The position numbers were made by a program, and so were the translations under genes. The notes under the pieces were generated by a model. That model made no database searches. It was not told the origin of the DNA and saw only the letters and a program-made list of their open reading frames with translations. Shown piece after piece: positions 56,996-64,000 of a DNA stretch of 64,000 bases. The stretch spans positions 31,030,767 to 31,094,766 of the forward strand of contig NW_026623089.1 in assembly GCF_023065955.2 (NCBI RefSeq). The letters are read 5' to 3'. This stretch comes from Ursus arctos (Eukaryota > Chordata > Mammalia > Carnivora > Ursidae). How positions within the stretch are numbered: the first letter of the stretch is position 1; each line of letters begins with the position of its first letter.

Positions 56996-59055
56996 CCTTA
57001 GTTACTATATTGACCAAAAAAGAAGAAAAAGAAAGTAAATCTATGAGAAAGCTCTATTTCTATGAAAAAAATTCTAAGCTCACCAAGATAAAGCAATAAA
57101 AAGAAGATATTAAGCAAAAAGATGGTATCAACATCTTTACATAGTTTAAATTAGAAAATGTGAGCACTGCACTATTAATTTCTGTTAACTAACACTATTT
57201 ACTGGAAACAAGGGTTGTTCGAGTCCTCCCTACCCTGCCTTTTCAGCACAAAGCCTAAAAAAATTATTTTGCTGATGATACATTGCTTCAGATGTCTTTT
57301 TGTGATTGGAACTGAGTTTTTATCCACTTAAGCAATACTGTTTCAATTTTATGGTTCAGCGATTCTGATCCCACCTCTTAAATCCTGCCAACCAGACCCA
57401 GGGCCCGGTGCCGGCCTCCTGAGGCCTGCCATGCTTAGTTGGAAGGGAAAGGCTTGGTAATTCTCACTCACACCCATTCCATACTTCCTAAAGTTAGGTA
57501 GCCATGCAAGGCTCAGCTGCCTCAGACGCCATCTGAGAACTTAACCACACTTTCTTTTCTCTTTCCCAACACTGGACTACTCCTTCTCTGTATCTACTTT
57601 ACTTTCCTTCAATATTCCCAACTTTCCATCCTGCCCCCACTTTTCTAATAAGCCACAATAAAAATGACTCACATCGCATTTTTCCCCCTTGAAACTGCAA
57701 ATAATGGATATAGACTATAATTTCACATAGCAGAAAATTATGGTTGGGAAGGGATTAGCATATGATTGAAATGGCTGGATAGATTTGTAAATATCCACTT
57801 TTATATGTTAAAAATAGAATATATCTTCTTTATAAGCATTCACAGATTTATAAAAATTCACTACATACTTAAGCACAGAGAAACCTCTGAGATTATTCTC
57901 TAACCATTGTGAAATAAAACAAAAGATTAATTAAAATTAATGGTTTAAACAAAAATAACAATCACTTGGAGCTGAAAAAATATATATTATTCTGTGTTAA
58001 AGAGACAATAAAAATGCAGTATCAAACTACTTTGAAAACCACAGATAAAAGTGTATTGGATTTATAGCTATAAGTCTTTATATAAAAAACCCTAAAGGAA
58101 GATTCAGAAAAACTGCTGTGGATATGGCAGAAAAACTTGAATATCTTTATTTGATGAAGAGCTCACATAAATTAATTTGAAAACATAAAATCTAAATAAG
58201 TAATAAATGGGCAAAGAGGATAGAAACAGTATACAAAAAAGCACATATTATGTGAGGAATATTGAATTTACTGGTAACTAAAGAAATACAAATTAAAACA
58301 ACATAAAAGTAGATAAGATTATTAAAAAAAGAAACACACGGAAGCTGTCAGGGATGCTTAACAGGAACTGCTTGCAGGAGCATGAAGGGCCCACCCTTAG
58401 GGAAATTAAATTGGCAACATGGAAGCATGTTACACAAACGCTCTGCCTTCTTTTCTCCACCAGCTACCTTTTCCTTCATATTCCCTAAAATTTTCAAACT
58501 AGAGAAATCCATTGGTCCTCTCTGCACCCACTTCCCCCCTCTTTGTACCTGGAATCATTCCGACCTCACTTCTGTAGAGTGGAGACAATGCCCCAGGCAC
58601 ACTGTTCCCAGTCTCAGAGCCCTGAGTCCTACTCCAGGTCCCTGGCATTCCAAACACCCAGCAAAGGGGTCTAGAGACAGCCACATGTTCTGCTCCAACA
58701 CTTCTCAGGTTGAAGGTAAGGAATGAAAGAAGCTTAGGAAAACTTGGATCCATGGAGAAAAGGTGGGGAGATGTTTAGGAACTCCAACACAGGGCCTGTT
58801 TGTGTAATAATGGTTTGTGTGCAATAAAGATTCAGACTTCTTTTTTGTATGGCAAATGGAGGCCTCAACTTCCTCTTGGAGTACATATATTGAATGGATG
58901 AACGAATGAATTCGATTTCCCATGATCCTGCAATGACATAGCTGATCAGGGACGCAAAGTGGCAGCTTGGTGGGAGTGGGGTGGCACTGGGGGAGGAAGG
59001 GGATGGTCATTGGTACCAAAGTAAGCCCTGAGGCTAAGTCATGCAGTGATCCTAT
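56996..59055. other. Intronic sequence, nothing recognised
   Basis: AT-rich at 57700-58330, then GC-richer at 58380-59050. Open frames at 58382-58726 (plus) and 58705-59103 (minus) show no domain. Confidence 0.4.
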
Positions 59056-59059
59056 AATA

Positions 59060-59222
59060 TGGCTAGTTGAAGTATGGCCTATGGAGGGCACAATTACCAT
59101 CACCTGGGAGCTTGTTAGAAATGCAGAATCTCAGGCCCCACCTCAGGGCTAGTGGATCAGAATGTGCATTTTAACAAGATCCCCAATGTAGCACATGTAC
59201 ATTAGAGTTTGAGAAATACTTC
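59060..59222 (+). mobile_element. MER5B-like hAT-Charlie element
   Basis: CATCACCTGGGAGCTTGTTA, GAAATGCAGAATCTCAGGCC, GAATGTGCATTTTAACAAG, ATCCCCAATG and AGTTTGAGAAATACT match in order. Confidence 0.88.
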
Positions 59223-60110
59223 CTTAGACCACACATACACTTATTAAAACAACATAAAGAGAGCTAGTGCATCTGCTCTTCGTATTTCCATCAAACAATC
59301 AAGAAGTTTGATGATTCTTTACCACAAGGGCTGCCCTCAATTCCAGCCTCCCTCCGAAGACTCACAAACAACAGACCCTATGTGAATTTCCTCAGGCCTC
59401 ACCTTCACTCTGCACAGGCTTGAGCCCAGCACTGCTCAACGCCATAGCAGGTGGAGTTAAACGCTAATGCCCCTAAGCACAATCACTGGTTTTAAAGTGC
59501 AAAGGCAACCAAAAAGACAGCACAAAGAAGAAAATACTCTAAAAATATGGTATGGCCAAGTAAAAGTAGGACCAATCACCATCATTTGTAAAACCTCTTT
59601 ATCACATGTGCCTGATGACCATGGAAGACAATCATGATTAAGGAAATAATTTAATATGCAGCTGATTACTTTGCAAAGGTTTAATCAGTTACATGTCAGG
59701 TAATCCCAACATCACAGTCAAGACCACACTTTGGACTTCTACCTTCAAATCTCCAGGATGGACATGAAAAGAGGTTCCCTGCTTGGAACTTAAAAAAGGT
59801 AAAAGAGCTTTTCCTCTTAAATATGGGCTGTAGTTTTTGTAAAAGAGGGAGAATAGGTCTTTAAGCACTGCTGGGACTTGAAAGGAACTTGTTGTGCACA
59901 CCAGACTACTCATCTTTCTAGTTCCAACTGAAGTTCCCATCCTTTGAGAAGTTTTCCCAGAAATCATCACTCCCTATTGTGTTTCTCATGGCATTTTCTT
60001 TAGACTTCTATTACAACTCTTAGGGAGGTAAGAGAATTTATCCATTAGGAACCCAGGCTTTGCAGCATAAATATGTGGGTCTAGATTCCCTCTCTGCTGA
60101 AGGAAAGATT
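59223..60110. other. Intronic sequence, nothing recognised
   Basis: No supported feature. Confidence 0.4.
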
Positions 60111-62237
60111 CTAAATGCATTCTATGGGGCCAGTATTACCCTAATACCAAAACCAGAAAAAGACACTACAAAAAAAGAGAACTACAGCCCAATATCTCTG
60201 ATGAACATAGATGCAAAAATCCTCAACAAATATTAGCAAACCAAATCCAACAACACATTAAAAAAACATTCACCACAATCAAGTGGAATTTATTCTAGGG
60301 ATGCAAGAGTGGTTCAATATTTGCAAATCAATCAACATGATATATCACATTAACAGAAGAAAGGATAAAAATCATATGATCATCTCGATAGATGCAGAAA
60401 ATGCATTTGACAAAGTACAAAATCCATTCATGATAAAAACTCAACAAAGTAGGTTTAGAGAAAGCATACCTCAACATAACAAAGGCCATATATAAAAGAA
60501 ACCAAAGCTAACATCATAATGGTGAAAAACTGAAAGCTTTTCCTCTAAGATCAGGAACAAGACAAAAATGCCCACTCTTACCACTTTTAGTCAACATAGT
60601 ACTGGAAGTCCTGGTCACAGCAATCAGATAAGAAATAGAAATAAAAGGCATCCAAATTGGTAAGGAAGAAGGAAAACTTTCACTATTTGCAGATGACATC
60701 ATACTATACATAGAAAGCCCTAAAGACTCTATCAAAAAACTACTACAACTGATAAATGAATTCAGTTTAGTTGCAGGATACAAAATTAATATACAGATAT
60801 CTGTTGCATTTTTATACACTAATAATGAAATAGCAGAAAGAGAAATTAAGAAAACAATCCCATTTACAATTACACCAAAAAGAATAAGATACCTAGGAAT
60901 AAACTTAACCAACCAAGGAGGCAAAAAACATGTACTCTGAAAACTATAAAACACTGATGGAAGAAATTGAAGATGACACAAACAAATGGAAAGGTATCCC
61001 ATACTCATGGACTGGGAGAACCAATATTGTTAAAACATCCATACTACCCATATTTACAGATTTAATGCAATCCCCAGAAGTATTTTTCAAAGAACTATAA
61101 CAAATAATTCTAAAATCTGTATGAAACCACAAAAGACCCCAAATACCCAAAGCAGTCTTGAAAAAGAAAAATAAAACTAAGGTATTACAATCACAGATTT
61201 CAGGATATACTACAAAGCTGTGGTACTATAAACAGTATGTTTGGCACAAAAATAGACACACAGATCAATAGAATAGAATAGCGAGCCCAGAAACAAGCCC
61301 ACACTTTTATGGTCAATTGATCAAAGGAGGCAAGGATATTCAATGGAAAAAAGACAGTCTCTTTGACAAATGATGTTGGGAAAACTAGACAGCAACACGC
61401 AAAAGAATGAAACTGGACTACTTTCTTACACCATACACAAAAATAAACCCCAAATACGTGAAGACTTACATGTGATACTTGAAACCATAAAATTCCTGGA
61501 AAAAACACAAGCAGTAATTTCTTTGACAATGGCCTTAGAAATAGTTCTCTAGATATGTCTCCTCTGGCAAAGGAAACAAAAGCAATATTAAACTACTGAT
61601 ACTATACCAAAATAAAAAGCTTTTGCAAGCAAGGGAAACCATCAAGAAAACAAAAAGACAACCTACTGAATGGGAGAAGATATTTACAAATGACACATGT
61701 GACAAGGGGTTAATATCCAAAATATATAAAGAATTTATACAACTCAATACCAAAAAAAACGAAATAATCCAATTAAAAAATGGACAGAGGACATGAATAG
61801 GCATTTTTTTAAAGAAGACATAAGATGGCCAACAGATAAATGAAAAGATGCTCAACATCACTCATCATCAGGAAAATGAAAATAATGAGATATCACCTCT
61901 CACCTGTCAGACTAGCTAAAATAAAAAACACAAGAAATAATAAATGTTGGGGATGATGTAGAGAAAAAAAAATCCTCATGCACTGTTGGTGGGAATGCAA
62001 GCTAGTACAGCCACTGTGGAAAACAGTATGAGGCTTCCTCAAAAAAATAAAAATAAAAATACCATATGACCTAATAATTCCACCACTGAGTATTTACCCA
62101 AAGAAAACAAACAAACCAAAAAAACTAATTTAAAAATATATGCCCCTTGTATTTATTGCAGCATTATTTACAATAGCCAAGATATGGAAGCAACCCAAGT
62201 GTCCATTGATAGATGAATGGATAAAGAAGAGGTGGTA

Positions 62238-62344
62238 GGGGCGCCTGGCTGGCTCAGTCGGTAAAGCATGCAACTCTTGATCTCAGGGTTGTGAGTTCAA
62301 GCCCTACGTTGGGTGTGGAGTTTACTTTAAAAAAGAAAAGAAAG
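62238..62344 (+). mobile_element. SINEC copy 14, short tRNA-like form
   Basis: Only about 107 bp: GGGGCGCCTGGCTGGCTCAG, TCGGTAAAGCATGCAAC, GGGTTGTGAGTTCAAGCCC (B box) and TTTACTTTAAAAAAG. Perfect 15-bp target duplication AAAGAAGAGGTGGTA at 62223-62237 and 62345-62359. Confidence 0.95.
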
Positions 62345-62355
62345 AAAGAAGAGGT

Positions 62356-62358
<3 letters not shown>

Positions 62359-62386
<28 letters not shown>
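62359..62386. repeat. (TA)n microsatellite
   Basis: Fourteen TA units inside the L1, directly after the SINEC target duplication. Confidence 0.95.
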
Positions 62387-62388
<2 letters not shown>

Positions 62389-62711
62389 AATGGAATAATA
62401 CTACTCAGCCATAAAAAAAAGAATAAATAAGATCTTGCTGTTCATAACAACATAGATGGATCCAGAGGGTATAATGCTAAGTGAAATAAATCAGAGAAAG
62501 ACAAATACCATATGATTTCACTCATGTAGAATTTAAGAAATAAAACAAATAAACAAAGGAAAAGAGACAAACGAAAATAGACTCTTAAATACAAAGAACA
62601 AACTGGTAGTTGCCAGAGGGGAGGTGGGTGGGAAGATGGGTGAAATAGGTGAAGAGGATTAAGAATATACTTATCGTGATGAGCACTAAGTAATGTACAG
62701 AATTGTTGAAT

Positions 62712-62899
62712 TGTCGCGGCACCTGGGTGGCTCAGTCTGTTAAGCATCTGACTCTTGATTTTGGTTCAGGTCATAATCTCAGAGTCATGAGATCGAGCCC
62801 CACATCAGGCTCCACACTTAGCACAGGGTCTGCTTGTCCCTCTGCCTCCCTCTCCACCCCTCCCCCCAAAAAATGAATAAATAAAACCTCTAAAAAAAT
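62712..62899 (+). mobile_element. SINEC copy 15
   Basis: CGGCACCTGGGTGGCTCAG, TTAAGCATCTGACTCTTG, GAGATCGAGCCCCACATC, tail AATGAATAAATAAAACC. Target duplication AGAATTGTTGAAT at 62699-62711 and 62900-62912, inside the L1 3' UTR. Confidence 0.95.
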
Positions 62900-62992
62900 A
62901 GAATTGTTGAATCATTATATTGTACACCTGATACTAATATAACACTATATGTTAATTACACTTGAATAAAATAAATTCCCCCTTCTTCCTAT

Positions 62993-63128
62993 ACTAGCTC
63001 TGTGACCTTGGCCAAGTCATTCTCTCCACAGCTATAAGATGCAGAAACCTGTATCACAGATTTGTTGTGAAGATTACATGAGGCAGCACCTGGCACATAA
63101 TAATCAATGTTAGCTATTATTATTAGCA
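62993..63128 (+). repeat. MIR SINE
   Basis: AGCTCTGTGACCTTGGCCAAG, TCATTCTCTCCACAGCTAT, GTTGTGAAGATTACATGAGG and GCACCTGGCACATAATAATC. Confidence 0.85.
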
Positions 63129-63149
63129 CTTCACAGAGTCTGGTTTCAA

Positions 63150-63265
63150 TTAGAGTTGGTTGTATATGTATCTGTCTTCCTCACTAGACTGTGAGCAAAC
63201 TGTTTATATCCCACACATCTGGCATAGGGACATAATGGTAGACACACAATAATATTTGTCAAATT
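63150..63265 (+). mobile_element. L2 LINE 3' fragment
   Basis: CTCACTAGACTGTGAGCAAAC, ATCTGGCATAGGGACATAAT and GTAGACACACAATAATATTTG match the L2 tail. Confidence 0.7.
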
Positions 63266-63744
63266 GCTTTGAAGGTATGCCAGGAAGAGGAAAGGGAGGG
63301 TGCTGGAAACAAATTTAATGTACTTTATGATTTTACCCAGGGCCAACCTCTGCAGTGTATGTTTTTCTTCTATTACCAGAGTACATTGTCTCAGACTATA
63401 AGGTTGCTATTTAATGGGGTTGGGGAGGCACTATTTCTGGAACCAGATGTTCTGTTAAGAGACAGCAAGGTTGAACTATGAGGCATCTGAAATCTCCAGT
63501 TTGGCCCCTGGCTGAACGGGGAGTGGGGGCTGAAGTTCTGCCAGAGCTGGACCCCCGAAGTGGGTACCCTGGCATGGGGCCACAGCAGCTCTGAAGCTCA
63601 CCTACCTAGAAGGGATACATCTCGTTTCTCCAGTGTATTCACTTAGAGGGATGTCTTAATAAAGCGCATAAAAGAATAGTATGTACCAGCAGGATCTCTA
63701 TTGCAAATTCATAGGTCCCCTTTTCGTTCTCATTTGTTTGTTTG
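63266..63744. other. Intronic sequence, nothing recognised
   Basis: No named repeat. It ends at the decayed A-tail of the RPL10A retrocopy. Confidence 0.4.
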
Positions 63745-64000
63745 TTTTAGTAGCACTAGCGTTTATTAAACTGTGCCTTACAACAGATGCTGGGAATTGC
63801 CAATGGTGCTTTTGATGTATAAAGCCCAGATATTCTGCCAGTTCTTCCTGAGCAATGACACCAGGATATTGACAGCTACGTAGATGTTGTATACAAGCTC
63901 ATCATCTGTTATCTTCATGGGGCCAATGGCCACTGCCAGACACAGCACCTTCTTCATCTGGAATTTGATTGTGGACTTCACTCGATCCACTTTGGCCACC
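63745..64000 (-). pseudogene. RPL10A: RPL10A processed pseudogene, cut by the window edge
   Basis: The minus strand encodes the C-terminal 70 or so residues of ribosomal protein L10A (uL1): [18 protein letters not shown], then [27 protein letters not shown] and a stop. Several substitutions differ from the strongly conserved parent, for example GPMKI for GHVKM, IYVAVNI for IHLAVNF and NSQHLL for KPQRLY at the C-terminus. After the stop the retained 3' UTR reads TAAGGCACAGTTTAATAAACG, with the AATAAA signal, followed by a decayed A-rich tail (AAACAAACAAACAAA). No intron is seen where the coding region is visible. This is a retrotransposed copy of a cytosolic ribosomal protein gene. The frame is still open to the edge, so expression cannot be excluded, but the substitutions in an otherwise nearly invariant protein argue for a neutral copy. 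Confidence 0.9.

Larger units (their letters stand above)
60112..62450 (+). pseudogene. L1 ORF2 (RT domain to C-terminus), disrupted
   Basis: Begins in the reverse transcriptase region. The segment at 60283-60495 reads [19 protein letters not shown] and [18 protein letters not shown], with the Asp of the IDAEKAFD box kept and the Lys changed. Further on, [29 protein letters not shown] (the FADD catalytic box) and YIESPKDS can be read in frame pieces. The C-terminal zinc-knuckle region and YPKKTN-type sequences near 62100 follow. Stops and frameshifts are scattered throughout. The copy is inert and a little older than the minus-strand L1 copies at 36 and 41 kb. Confidence 0.88.
60112..62978 (+). 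mobile_element. L1, 5'-truncated within the reverse transcriptase, with two SINECs
   Basis: Sense-strand L1 from ORF2 mid-RT (TATTACCCTAATACCAAAAC) to the 3' end (GTTAATTACACTTGAATAAA). About 2.57 kb net of SINECs at 62238 and 62712. The 5' breakpoint is in ORF2 and no clear target duplication was found. Confidence 0.92.
18191..64000 (-). other. ENTPD1: ENTPD1 intron 1, partial
   Basis: Sequence upstream of exon 2 in the direction of transcription. ENTPD1 has a very long first intron and several alternative first exons in other mammals. I did not find an exon encoding MEDTKE or the other known short N-termini, so the first exon used probably lies beyond the right edge. The interval also contains an RPL10A retrocopy and many transposons. 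Confidence 0.62.

Noticed and set aside
58382..59103. Overlapping open frames on both strands near 58.4-59.1 kb
   Set aside because: Moderate GC content explains them. No domain, no codon pattern, no flanking splice or retrocopy signals.
60514..61008. Minus-strand open frame of 164 codons
   Set aside because: It is antisense to the L1 ORF2 reverse transcriptase region at 60112-62450; the sense strand shows [11 protein letters not shown].
9754..62899. Fifteen similar 100-220 bp units that might suggest a spaced repeat array
   Set aside because: They are dispersed CAN-SINE copies in both orientations with individual target duplications, not a CRISPR or tandem array.

Overview
This is a 64 kb stretch of mammalian nuclear DNA, almost certainly from a carnivore. 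At least 15 tRNA-Lys-type CAN-SINE (SINEC) copies occur, a family restricted to Carnivora. Several have heads of the type GGCACAGCGGTTAAG that I associate with arctoid caniforms (bears, panda, seals, mustelids), though I cannot name the species. There are no operons, no bacterial or phage genes and no CRISPR array. Nearly all open frames longer than 60 codons are chance frames or lie in transposon remnants.

Only one piece of a host protein-coding gene is recognised: a 128-nt exon on the minus strand at 18063-18190, with intact AG acceptor and GT donor. It encodes the N-terminal cytoplasmic tail and first membrane helix of ENTPD1 (CD39, ectonucleoside triphosphate diphosphohydrolase 1) and corresponds to coding exon 2. 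Transcription runs right to left, so 1-18062 should be intron 2 and 18191 to the right edge should be the long intron 1. I found neither exon 3 nor any of the alternative first exons. At the right edge (63745-64000) a processed RPL10A pseudogene on the minus strand runs out of the window.

The rest is intronic repeat in layers of different age. The oldest layer is an antisense CR1/L3 LINE (about 38.5-40.7 kb), many L2 pieces (two of 1.2-1.7 kb) and many MIRs. The middle layer is hAT-Charlie/MER5 and MER2-Tigger DNA transposons, MaLR (MLT1-type) LTRs, a probable ERV1-type LTR and old L1M fragments. The youngest layer is L1 and SINEC insertions with readable target-site duplications. The largest element is a nearly full-length, minus-strand L1 at about 8.2-15.85 kb, cut by four SINECs. 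Other L1 copies lie at 20.7-21.35, 28.06-28.19, 36.1-37.4, 40.9-41.7 (all minus) and 60.1-63.0 kb (plus).

I see no convincing undescribed biological system. The points most worth a second look are the ENTPD1 exon with a G-quadruplex-type tract 13 nt past its donor, the CR1/L3 copy, nested insertion series that give relative ages, tandem units in the L1 5' UTR, a SINEC with a duplicated head, an unidentified hairpin-like inverted repeat near 2.8 kb, and an unidentified segment at 16.56-17.06 kb.
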